64,000 nucleotides of DNA from Bilabrum cf. latius. Lineage: Eukaryota > Bigyra: Bicosoecida > Bigyra > Bicosoecida. Under the pieces are notes generated by a model, which saw nothing but the letters and a program-made list of their open reading frames with translations, did no database searches and was not told where the DNA came from. Shown here in pieces: positions 48,799 through 59,916 of the stretch. A program made the translations under genes and the position numbers. The DNA is taken from positions 186,001 to 250,000 of the forward strand of contig OZ237759.1 in the NCBI GenBank assembly GCA_965178125.1. The letters are read 5' to 3'. The stretch's first letter is position 1, and each line of letters starts with the position of its first letter.

Positions 48799-49241
48799 GG
48801 ATTTGGCCGACCGACCGGTATCGCCGATATCGGTACCTTCAATTCACCTTACCGATTCTCGCGTACCATTCAAGTAATCCTAAAATAATATCAAGATATT
48901 GAAAATTGTATAAGTTAACTATCGACTGCGAGTGTTACTCATTGATAAACTTGCGACAATAGTATACTTGGTGGTCATGAAACCAAACGCTCGATTTTCA
49001 GGAAGGGCTACTTTGATACTGCAGAAGTTTGTCCAAGCAGGCATGCTTGCAAAATAAACAAGCTTTTTTGAATTAATCGGTGGTTATATTATATATAAGT
49101 CTTAGCGCAAAAAAGTTACCGAACGGTTTACAAGATATTGAATCGAATGTGGACCTGCCATGAATTACGTGCTTCGTGACCCGATTCTTGTGCATCTATC
49201 TACTTGGCATTTATATCAACTTAATCTACATCACAGCCAAA

Positions 49242-52156
49242 TCATGTTTCCAGATGATACAGAGATTCTTTACAATCCCCACAAATGAACTTGCAGCAGC
49301 GTGAACACACTTTGTAGGAAGAAACCGACTAATGATGCTGCCGCTTGCTGCATCTGGAGCCCTTGCACTTGGCGCTGCACCCCCCTCGACGGCTCTTTGA
49401 TCGTCCGCTACTGAGAAAATTAATCAGTCCTGCTTGTAACTACTCCTTTCCAATCAAATGGAGCGAGCCCAGCAGCGTAGCTACCACGTGCTGCTTTCTA
49501 CATCCAAGGTTCCCGGGGGTCGCCTCCGCACGCATCCCAGCTGAGGTTGCAGCACCGCGAGTTCCTGCACGTGCATGTCGGTAAGGACGCATCAATTCGT
49601 CATACAACAGCTGCACAAACATACCACGAGCCTGTCGATGCCGCACCATGTGCTAAACCTGTTCCTGAACGGATTTGCTGCTAGCTCCAGCAGCTTGCCG
49701 ACGAGTGGGTCCGTGGCGTAGCAGTCGACGTGCCTCCAAGTTGACCCAGATGATGTACGTATTGACGATAACTTGCTCCATTAAACCTTCCCACACTCTT
49801 AAGTATGCCCTAGTCTCTCCCTGGAATGAATTTGTTAGCGAAAGTTGCGTCCGGAACTTGTCAGCTAGATCCACACCCCCCATGTACTTGTTGTAGAGGA
49901 CGGACACGAGGGGCGCGTTCACCACACTCAGGTCGCCACCATCTCTCCGTAGCGTCTTTACCAAGCAAACAAAGTACTTCGTAGGAATGTTAGAAGCCAT
50001 AAGAAATGGTTCGCGGTCACAGTATCCAAAAACTTGCATCCCATAAGCTGAATCATCTGGCGAGTCAAAGGCTACTGTCTGGCCAGGGCTCAACAGGCCC
50101 CGACTGCCAAGGTCCTCTTCGGCCAGCAGCGATCCCGCAGGAAGCTCACTCGCATCAAAAACATCACCAGCTGTTACATTACATAAAGATACTTTGCTGG
50201 GCCCAAGAAGAGCGCGCTTCACAGTATGCCCGCGTTCGCCTGGGGTTCGTCTGTTCAGCTAGCCAATCGCGTGGTACAGCTCACCGCTCACTTTGCCTTG
50301 GCGAAGCGTGCCAACAACCCGAAGGCCTTTGCTGGTGGCCCAATCACACAGTGGAGCCGATGTAAAGTAGTTATCCACCGCTAGGAGGCCCCCGTTCAAG
50401 TTTTTGCCCATTGCCTTCGACGCAACAGCTGCTGTTTGCAGGTCCATCCGGGTCAGCTACCCGGCAGCGGTGCCGCTGCCGGTTGCTACCTTATACGAGT
50501 ACTCAGTCTTCCCTCTGTACTATCGTGTATCATCGGCAACAGATGTTGCTAGATCCAAATGGTACACATACCCGTCTTTTCGTGCAGCTGCCCATAGCTT
50601 AAAGCCATGCGATGTGGGCTTGTTCGGCATGATGACACATGCCCGATTTCGGCCGTACGCCATCACCATCATCTCATCGACGGCGATGCTCTTTGGGCTC
50701 AAAGTAGCGGCACGAAAGTACTCTGAAACTGCATCTAGCATGCCTGGTGGATATTCTATGAGTACCCGCTCGCGAGGACTGCCCACACTCCCTAGCCTCA
50801 TTGTGGCGCGCTCCTCCGCCAGCAGGGGTGCCGGAGCCTCCTGCAACCTCCCGGCGAAAGACAAGTTTCGATGGAACCGATTCCAGTCTTGCACTACGAT
50901 ATCGTCTTTCATGCGCACCAGGAACTACTTTGATTGCAGCAATTCTAAAGGTATCCGGGGTCGAATGAGAGACCGAGTCAATACCACGGCCAGGAACATC
51001 ATGGCAACTGGCATGTCCATTGGTTGGTCGCTGCCGGCTGGCCGGCTGCCTGGCCAGCTACCTCTGCCGCTGCAGTGCCTCGCCACGAAAATGCAATATC
51101 GAGAGGCACCAGCGAGCACAGAATGCGTATTGGAGATATTGGTTGTTCATGATGAGCCGTCATCCAGCCTTTGACATACTCAGTAGCAGCCACATGAGTA
51201 GCCGCTGTGCGAGCGATCGGGATCCCATCACCGCCAATCACAACCCGGTCATTCAAGAAGTACCTATATTCAGGCTCATCAACCAACGATGCAATTTTGT
51301 CCATAGGAAACATACTTTCATATTGCTCTATTCTGCGCCGCTTTGCTTGGTGAGCCTACTGCCTCCTACGATGCTGCACCGGAGGCCGGCTCAAAGTTGC
51401 AGACCGACTGGATACCGGCTCGTCCTCGTCTGAATCGCCGACATAGTCCATCTCATCATCGCTGGCCTATGCTTCGCCCAACAAATCACGTAAATCATCA
51501 TCTTTTGTCGATTTATTTGCATTGTCCTCTTGCCGTTTACGCTTGGACCCAGCGCGTCGGCTCGAACTGGCCGCATGGGACGGGCTGCTTCTTGACTACT
51601 TGCTAGCAACCGAAACGCTAGATATAGGTTTACAAGACTCCAATGAGAATTTTGGGATTGACTGAGATGCTTCTGCGAAGGCTAAGCACAAATAAGCGAT
51701 GAAGGCTGATATCAGTGGCCTTGCAGCAACACCGTGCATGGCCAATTCTGCACAGGACGCAAGCCCGATTGTGGCCCTATTATACCTCTGTATAATTATT
51801 TAAGCTCGTCCACATCACCATGGAATGATTTTCAACCAACACCTCGTCAAGCATACCACGGATGCATGGATACTGTCAATGAGTGCCACATTCATGGCTT
51901 CCGGTGCCTCTGCGGCAGATTGTACGGTACCCCGAAAATAGCCGGCTACAGCCCATGCAATTCCATCAACCATAACAATACCGTACTCACTTTGATCGAT
52001 GAGCCTGAGTTTGGCGGATTTCTGCTCGTGACGCCGAGACGAGGCACTCCCACCAGGGGCACTTGCACCCCGAGACCCAACTTCGGACGCGCCGCTGGAG
52101 CCACTTTTTCGCCTCCCACTCGTTCTTCTCGCAAACTTAGACGGAATCCTCCACAT
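49242..52156 (-). CDS. PiggyBac-like transposase (DDE_Tnp_1_7), apparently intact
   Basis: Exons 51991-52156, 51180-51672 and 49242-51069. The introns are 318 and 110 nt, with donors GTGAGT and GTATGT and acceptors TTCGCAG and CACTGCAG. The phases agree and the sum is 829 codons ending at TGA, giving 828 residues. The N-terminus is basic and acidic (RRTSGRRK; GDSDEDEP), with a VDEPEYRYF segment. The catalytic Asps are present: Asp351 (AVDEMMVMAYGR), Asp452 (LLAVDNYFTSAPLCDW) and Asp620/Asp623 (YNKYMGGVDLADKF). The C-terminal Cys-rich domain runs CSAKCKGSRC...VCSRCCKFICGDC. Ten in-frame TAGs are spread over the gene, so it is translatable only where UAG is sense. I infer it is adapted to this genome and could still be active. 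Confidence 0.88.
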
Positions 52157-52657
52157 GATATTGCATTCAATACCCTTGTATCTCAACAGTAGTGCCAGTG
52201 TGTTAAAAGTCTATTGCGCTAAGGTATAAATGCCCTGCAAATTTTGGAACCGTTTGAACCGACGTGTGTTGGAATGGCAGCCAAATTTCGCTAGATTGCT
52301 AATGAATGAGCCTGGCGACCTGATAACATGTTGTCAAGTATGTGTTTAACTACTAAGTACCAACAGAAACCAAAGAAAAGCTTTTTTGGCGGCACACGGT
52401 GCGTGCATCTGGCACCCCTCGCCAGCGAGTAAAATCTTGGGCTGGGGGTGGTCGCCAAAAATGGTGGTCGCAAGCACGACTCGTTTTCAGTCTAATGCTG
52501 CGAATTGCATGGCTCCGTTGGGACTGCATTACATTTAAATGTTACATTAGATATTTTTGCAATGTAAATTTACCCAAGAAATTGGTCCAGTTCTCAGCAA
52601 TGGGAGCCTAAAGGCACGATGGTCGCGATTTTGGGACTCGGAATGCCAATAATGGCG

Positions 52658-52675
52658 GACCTTTCACGGCGCCGG
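52658..52675 (-). repeat. PiggyBac-like right TIR
   Basis: Reverse complement identical (18/18) to the left TIR and followed by TTAG. Confidence 0.95.
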
Positions 52676-52707
52676 TTAGTACTCGGCCCGAATAGCAAAC
52701 TACTGAA

Positions 52708-55700
52708 TTAGGCTGGAGCTAGGCCAGGACACGGCTGTAGCGATCGCGACCAAATCAGGGCGAGCACAACCATCGGCACCGACACGCTCAGCAGCTGCAG
52801 CCGCTGCAGGCCCACCAGCACTGGCTCCAGCCCATACACAGCGCGATCCTCCGACTCCTGGAGCACTGACCGAAGCAGCTCGGCATCATCCCCGCCCGCT
52901 GCCAGGCGAGCCGCCGCCAGCGAGCACTCCTGCCAACCACACACCCCGAGCACGCACAGCACCACCCACACCAGCACGCCTGCCACCAGCACGTCCTCCG
53001 CCAGGCGAAGCCACCATCCGTGCCTGTGCACAACGCCAAGCCGCAGCTGCAGCGACCGCCACGCCAGCTCTTTCAGAGACTTGCGGGGCCCTTCCTTTTG
53101 CCCAACACCATTATTGTCTACATGGTCCTGCAGCAACGGCCGCCTGCTGACATGCCTGGCTGCCTGCACATCGTCCCTGTATGCCATCCATGCCGCGGCT
53201 GCCTGGACCTCCCATGCCAGCACGGACAGGCCCCTGATGGCCGAGAAGAGGGCGGGCTGCAGGGCCTGCATGCGGGCCAGTCCCGCGATGGCTCGGTCCT
53301 CGCTGGAGGCAGAGGCGCGCAGCGCGGCAGTGAGCACCTGGGGATCTTGCCGCAATAGGTTGCTTGGTACTCGTTCACTCTGGACAGCAGTTGGAGTGGA
53401 CCGATGAATATCGTCGGTTTTGCTTGCCGCCTTCCGCGGCTCACAGACAGTGTGGTCCTGGTGGCCAGGCGCCAGCACACCTCCCGTCGACTGGACGATC
53501 TGCTCGTCCTCGGTATCGAAGAAGTCCATGGATCTTGCCAGGTCACCCAGAGTACTCCGGGAATCGTACGGATGATCTTCCGAGTCAGAAACTGAGTGTG
53601 AGTTTGGCTGCTGCAGCGGCCCTTGCACCGAATTAGCATCGCTATCTGCAGCTTGTTGGCATCGAGCTGTGGACCGCAGCACGGCAAGTCTGGTCCTGGC
53701 CAGCCTTGCTGTGCCCCCTTGTGGGCGACTGTTGCGGTCTCGCCATGATGCCGCGTTCTAGCCACGGGCATCCTCAGGCGCCTTGGCAGACCCACCGGCA
53801 GGAGGAGCCGGCTTCCGCGGTCCCCTGGAGTCAACGTCTGGAGGAGCCCATGCCTGCTCGGTCCCATCCGTCTTGCGCCCCGCCCTCCTCAGCTGTCGGC
53901 CCTGAAGGGGAGCCCCCACACTCGTCCACAGCGCGGCAGGGTCTGACTCTCCAGATGTTTGGTTCTCGGATGAACCTCCCCACCCACCAGCACCAACGAG
54001 TGCGGCCGTCAAACTGGCACAAATGGCGCTGCAACCATCGCAGCAGCAATAGCAAGTCTCAGGGGGCATGCAAAGCAAGGAACACTGGAATTGCTCATTG
54101 GCTTCCTATTCATTTGCCGGGCCAACATGATTGGGCTACTCGCCTGGCCCCCCAACTGAATACGGCTACCCAGGAGCAAAGCCTGCATCGCCCATTTCGG
54201 CCCTGGCTGGAGCTTTCCATGCATCAGCTACAGAACCGAGCAAATCCACTCTGCACCCCAGCACCATCCCTAGTCGAACCACGCACATAATGGCCAGTCC
54301 CAGCCCCAGCACTAGTGCAGGCAGCGAGCACTCGGCATACACGAGGGTCACCACTAGCGTCCACAGCCAGACAGTTCTCGATGCGAATGCACTAACCCCG
54401 GACACGTCGTGCCAAGCAGCGGTGCTATCATCGCGACGTGATTCTGACTGTGCCGTTTGGACACCATGTTGCCATACTATCGGATCCTCGTACTAATGGT
54501 CGTCATCAGAGCCTTGCTACAGCACTTCATCTTCAAGACTAGTAGCATGAACAGAATCCGCCATCATGACCCGCAAGTCAATTGCGCCGCATAAAGTCGC
54601 GAAGAATGCCATGGCACTGGCTGCAAGCAGAAGCAGCTGCGGCCACATCGTCGACTTGCCAAGCAGCACGCCCCACTCCTGCTCGCAGTGCTCTGCTCTT
54701 GCCTTGCCCATCGCCTTCAGGCATGGCAGCTGCACGCTGTACGACACGGACTCGGGATCCACCGCCAGCAGCCAGGTGCCGCCCTCGCTGCCCGGCCGCT
54801 GGCCCCGGAGAGTGGCGGCCAGGCGCTGGGCCACGGCGCCGGCGGACCGAGCGCGTTGTGGCAAGTTGGATACAGCAGCCGATTGATTGCCATTTGGGGC
54901 TTGCGGGTGTACCAGCACAGTGATCGACAAGCGCATCGGCAGCATCGGCCGAGTACTTGACGAAGGCCTACTGCTCATATTTACGAGCGCAGCTGACCCA
55001 GTGCGGATCAAAACCACCCGAGCATCCCACCGTCTGGACTCAGCAGTGTCTCCGGCCAGATCTCTGAGGTCATCCAGTAGGTCATCCAACATCCACTGGA
55101 TTTGGGTGGGGCCGGGGTTCGGGTAGTCTAACCCAGGCGGCTGATCCGCGCCCCACCAGATTGCCATGGCCTGTGCAGGCAGCCACACGTTCCTGTCGAA
55201 CAGAAGGTCAAACGTGAGTACTGCACGAGCCACGAGCTCGCGCGAGCCCCAGCTCTGCAGCAAGAACCGATTGTGCAGGTGAAAAAACCGCTGGCTTCCA
55301 GAAGGGTGGTCCTACCTACATACCATCTCTGGTGGTGCTGGAATAGAGCTAGTATTGGAGCCATACCTGGGTACGGGGTACCCGCCCTTTGCAGCTCCGG
55401 GTACAAGAGGTACCACGGCCGGTGCTTTCGCAAGCCGATCCACCTGCAGCAGCTCGTCCGACTGGTGCAGCCGAGGGTGTCCCAACCACTCGCCGTACCA
55501 CACCCGCACCACGCTCGCCAACTGCTCCCAAGCACCCTCAGACTGCTCCAGGCCCACGTCTACTGGCAGCCGGATGGGATCATCGCACGCTGCCACGCAC
55601 ACGGGCCGGCCCGCGAAGTTGCCCAGCAGGCTGGATCGGTGGCAGACCCACGAGCCCCCCTAGATGCGCGGCAGGGAGCTGTCCGGGTGCAGCGGGAAGA

Positions 55701-57783
55701 TGCGGGAAGGGACGGCACCACGGTACACGGCCAGCGGGCCTGATAGCATGCTTTCCACTCTTGGCAGTCCCTGGTCTGCGGGACTTTCTTGATAGCGTTG
55801 TTGCGTCAGCTTGTACTGCCCCAGCCCAAATGAGAAGTTTCTCGCAATCTTGCCCGGCACACCCGAAGGGATGGGATACCGGCCTCGCGTCGCCGGGAAC
55901 ATCGGACTCCGCAGGTCATGCTTGCTCTAATAAGGCCGCATGGTATTACCGAGCCCGAAAGCTCGGGAGTTCTGCGACGCCGGCAGGTCGGTCGGCATCA
56001 GGTCCACGTTCCACATGGAGTGGTCCACATCGTACGCCACCGCGCACCCCAGCCTAGCCCGAGGGAACAGCCCGCTCACCGCATCCGTCCTGCTGTACTG
56101 CTCCAGCAGCTGCACCAGGCTGGGCGTCGAGTTCCACGAGGCCATGCCCACGTCGGGGGTACAGTTGCGGCCCTGGACGCACCAGGGGTCGTCCAGCAGC
56201 ACCCGGATGCCAGTTACTGGCGCCCCAGCTCCGCTGCTAGACTTTGACGAAGGGGTTACAGTGCATTGGGCGTCTGATCTGCCGGAAGAGCTCGAACCAG
56301 CATGGTTCGAGCCCGATTTCGTGCTCATCAGCTCGCTTGTAGGCACATCGACAGTCATTGCCACCACGTGCGCCCTGTTGACCCTCCACTGGTAGTCGGG
56401 GCTATCCCCCACGATGGGGGTCCCGGGGGTTATGGGAAGCACGGCCACTGTCCCGGGCGGATACATTGTCATGAGAGATTGATGCCAGCGTGGCGTCCCC
56501 TGCTTTGCCACCACGTGCGACCTCGAGCTCAGGCTCACAGCCCCGATGGAACATACCCTGATCATGAAGATGCTCGCTGGACCCGGTACATGTACCTAGG
56601 GATAGAAACTGTCGATGTTGCGGCCTTTCCACACCGGACAGGTCGAGTTTGGTGGCCCATCTCCACTGCCTGAGCTCCGCACGGCCGGCCACTGCTGCTT
56701 GGGGGGCCACACGGTGAGCTGCCTGCAGACGTCGTTGCCTTCTATGGTGGTGTTCCAGGTGGTGTTGATGGGGCTGTATATGGACCGGGGACAAGCATAA
56801 GCCACAACAGCTAAGCACATTGTGGTTGAGACCACTGCACCATCGTTGGACAACAAGAGCTGTGTTCCGAAATCGTCGGCCATGGACGGCGCAAATCCAT
56901 GCCGGTGTCCCCCACTTGCGAATGAAGGAGTCGTGGCATATGCCTGCGCACCTTGGCTATACACTGATGCTACGAATCCAGCGGACATTATCGAGAACCA
57001 GTTCTCCACGCTCCACGGCTCGGCCGCCCTGGTGGGGAGGCTCATCGCGTAGTCGCTGGCGTTGTGGCCAAGGTGCGCCGGCTGCAGCTGGGGGGTCGCC
57101 AGGGCCGGTGCATTTGTAGGAAGCGTAAGTGCAACCGAATTTCCCCCTGCGTAAGATTCTTCCGAAGATTGAACAGAGCGTGGTGCGCGCTTGGCGAACG
57201 TGAAGTGACAGACGTTGTAATCCCACAAGAAGACTCACACCGTCTTGCCAACGTGGAATGCCCGCCAGGACAGACTGGCCATTGCCAACGGTACCCACGA
57301 TGTGCCCAGTACGCCATTGGGCCAGCTTCATTCATCCAAGGGAGTGCGACCAGCGATGCGCTGTCCTCCTGCACGACAACGCTCGCGACCGCGGAGGAAA
57401 GAATTCTTTGAGTCCGACATTGCAACCCACCAGTCCCTACACTCAGCACAGTTGGAACCCGGTACCAAGTTGCTGCGCTCCGACGATTGGAATTAGAATA
57501 GTGAGGAAAAATAGCAGGCTAGGGTTGAAGGTCCTTGGAAGGCCATCGGCTTACCGTTAGATGTAGCGGCTGGCATGATACTTGAACCAATACCAGCGAG
57601 ATTGCTACAAGAATACTCATCATCGAACCTACTTTCATGAGGAGAAACCATGATTTGCGGCTACATGGTCTCAATGCTGAAGTAAACTGCATTAGAGTTG
57701 CCCTCGGATGCGATAGCTTTGCTCATATTCGATACGACTGCGCTTAATGCTATCGGAGTAGCAAGAAACGCTAAATACTTCAT
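52708..57783 (-). CDS. Large secretory-pathway membrane protein, unknown family
   Basis: Preferred model: exons 57555-57783, 57239-57472 and 52708-57146. The introns are 82 and 92 nt, with donors GTAAGC and GTGAGT and acceptors AGCGCAG and TTACGCAG. It gives 1,633 residues ending at TAA, with about 11 TAGs. The N-terminus MKYLAFLATPIALSAVVSN is signal-like. An unspliced alternative starting at 57638 (MKVGSMMSILVAISLVLVQ) also has a signal-like start. Residues ~100-950 look extracellular, with scattered Cys, many N-x-S/T sites and segments such as PWSVENWFSIMSAGFVASVYS and FGLGQYKLTQQRYQESPAD. Hydrophobic spans lie at about residues 990 (QLLLLAASAMAFFATLCGAI), 1080-1115 (two passes), 1540 (VLVAGVLVWVVLCVLGVCGW) and 1610. 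The loops between them are charged and disordered. I do not recognise the family. Confidence 0.65.
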
Positions 57784-58078
57784 GCATTTTTTGTTATCAT
57801 TGTATGACGGCCGCATATGCGCCGTGATTGTGACAGTACAATCCTGGATGGGCCGAGAGGCTGGCACTCAGAGAGTCTCTTCATCTTCAAATGACCATGC
57901 CTGCCACCTCAGGCTATCGACTCGCCGACTATGATAGTATCGAGGATCCCGACAGAGAAAAATGGTGGAACCGGGAAGGCTGATCTAGCTGGCCAACCTT
58001 TCGTGACTTCGATCCGATACAGCGCTCGGCGACCGTGAATCACGACAAACGTACGGGCACGGAACCATGCATCACCGC

Positions 58079-59603
58079 TCAGCTCTGGTTCTTGAAGAGC
58101 GCCGACACGCTCTCCCTTGCGCTGATCCTCTCGATGGCGTGCGCCAGCAGCGGCGCCACGTTAAGCTGCCTGATCTTGCCGCAGGTCTTGGCGTGCGCGG
58201 GCAGCGGGATGGTGTTCACCGTGACGACCTCCTCCAGCACCGAGTCCTTGATCCGATCCACGGCGGGGCCAGAGAGCAGCCCGTGGGAGGCGAAGGCGTA
58301 CACCCTCCTGGCCCCGTTGTCCTTGATGTGCTTGGCGGCCTTGCACAGGGTACCCGCCGTGTCGATCATGTCGTCCACGATGATGCAGTCAGCGCCCTCC
58401 ACCACGCCCACGAGGTCCATGCGCGCGATTGAGTTGGCCTTGGCCCTCTGCTTGATGATCATCGCGAGACCAGTAGAGTCAGTGTCCGTGGCCTTGTTGA
58501 GACCCTCTCGGAACCTCTTGGCCCTGTACACGCCTCCCGCATCGGGCGACACCACCACCACGTTCTGGAGGTCCTTGATCCCGGCGAAGTACTCCACGCC
58601 CACCTGGCCCGCCTCCAGGTTGTCCACGGGCACACGGGGTCCGAAGAAGCCCTGGATCTGGCCGCAGTGAAGGTCCACCGCCACCACGCGGTCCACGCCG
58701 ATCGCCTCGAGCAGGCGAGCAATGTCGGCCGCGCTGATCGGGACACGGGACTGCATCTTCCTGTCCTGGCGGGCGTAGCCGTAGTACGGGATCACGCACG
58801 TGATGTTTTCCGCCGAAGCGCGGCGCATGGTCGACACCATGAGGAGGAGCTCCATGAGGTTTTCGTTCACCGGGGTGCAAGTCGGCTGCACGATGTACAC
58901 ATCCTTACCACGGACATTCTCGTTCACCTGTGCGAACCAATCCAACATATTACAAGGCATTGCATGTTGATTCATGGTCGACGTAGCAAGTTTAGAGCAT
59001 AGTGCCGCAGGGGTTAGGGGTTGCGTTGGATCAGTGGCGGCAACACAATAATTGCAGTTTAAGCCATGTAATGCTTACCTATACATTGACTTCTCCGTCC
59101 ATGAATCGCCCGACGGTGATATCGCCTAGTTTCTGCAGCTGAATGGTGCCAAGGTGCGATGCAATTCCTCGTGGCAGCGGCAAGCAAGAACTCGAGCTTT
59201 TGGCAGAGACCAGGGGCAGCATACGGACCAAAAGGCGCGAATAAGTTAACATGACTTCAAGTTTCTGTTTTCAAGATCTCACAGTGCCGAGGTGCTTCGC
59301 AATGTCTGCCGCTAAATCAAGGTTGGCGTTCCCACTGAAAATTCGAATGGTCTCAGAACCATTCCGTGCTGGGCTGGCAGCACGAATGGTACCATGGCCT
59401 ACCACTGGCTCTTCCCTGGCTTCACTAGCCTCACACTAGACTGGAGACCCCCAAATGCCTGCTGCGAGCCCTAGTCCTGCACCAGCAACTGCGGCAGCCG
59501 ACACGGCACGAGTACCAGCTCCCATCGTACCAGCACGAGATGCCATTCCGCCGAATGACCAAACAGATCTTGATGTCAACTTTCGCATTGCCCTGGCGAA
59601 CAT
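58079..59603 (-). CDS. Ribose-phosphate diphosphokinase (PRPP synthetase), organelle-targeted
   Basis: Makes PRPP from ribose-5-phosphate and ATP for nucleotide, His and NAD synthesis. Exons 59283-59603, 59079-59132 and 58079-58927 encode 407 residues ending at TGA. The introns (150 and 151 nt) have donors GTGAGA and GTAAGC and acceptors AGCTGCAG and CGCACAG. The leader MFARAMRKLTSRSVWSFGG plus a hydrophobic segment (VSAAAVAGAGLGLAAGIW) suggests import into a mitochondrion or plastid. The enzyme starts at TIRIFSGNANLDLAADIAKHLG. The 18-codon middle exon is KLGDITVGRFMDGEVNV plus TAG, and then VNENVRGKDVYIVQ follows. The catalytic loop and sites are present: YYGYARQDRK, VDLHCGQIQGFF, VVVSPDAGG and the PRPP loop VDDMIDTAGT. 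TAG 59079 falls on a polar, commonly Gln, position. Confidence 0.95.
59079..59081 (-). other. In-frame UAG at a conserved polar (Gln) position, last codon of an exon
   Basis: The segment DGEVNV-TAG-VNENVRG aligns without gaps to PRPP synthetase segments of the form DGEVSVQINENVRG. TAG therefore replaces Gln. The TAG's final bases are also the AG of the AG|GTAAGC splice donor. Confidence 0.85.
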
Positions 59604-59916
59604 ATTCGCTGAAACACTGATGTGATTGCTGGTTGCAAGTCCATCCTTGATTGTTTGCGATGATCCGATCGGATCTATATGCCTCAAATTGGTTACAACC
59701 GTAAATGCGCATTGCGTAGTCAACACAAAAAGGAGACGCCCTTGCTTGGAATGAACTTGGCTGCGACTGTGATGCACAAAAACGGTGCCGAGAGAAGCGC
59801 CACAGAATTGTGGTGAGCCTCAGCAGCGGCACGGGTCACTGGCACGCGGTCCACACATCGCGGGCCTGTCCCGTCAATCTCTGGCCTCACTGAAAGCAAG
59901 AACGGGCTCGCCTGCA
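59604..59916. other. Gap between ceramide synthase stop and PRPP synthetase start
   Basis: 313 bp that must hold the PRPP synthetase promoter and 5' UTR and the ceramide synthase 3' end. The PRPP synthetase frame stays open to ~59777 without an upstream ATG that improves targeting. No TATA box or repeat seen. Confidence 0.4.

Larger units (their letters stand above)
48781..52675 (-). mobile_element. Complete PiggyBac-like transposon (3,895 bp)
   Basis: An 18-bp perfect terminal inverted repeat is flanked on both sides by TTAG (48777-48780 and 52676-52679). This is a four-base target duplication like the TTAA of PiggyBac. The element contains one transposase gene with an open frame and all catalytic Asp residues. 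Non-coding parts 48799-49241 and 52157-52657 are AT-rich. The left side has a palindromic patch (about 48815-48838, around CCGATATCGG) that could be a subterminal transposase site. The right edge is only 28 bp beyond the stop codon of the neighbouring membrane-protein gene. Confidence 0.9.

Noticed and set aside
57473-57638. Unspliced start (57638) as the main model of the membrane-protein gene
   Set aside because: The upstream exon offers a matching phase, a GTAAGC donor, a CTAAT-like branch site and the GCAG acceptor typical of this genome. It is kept as an alternative only.
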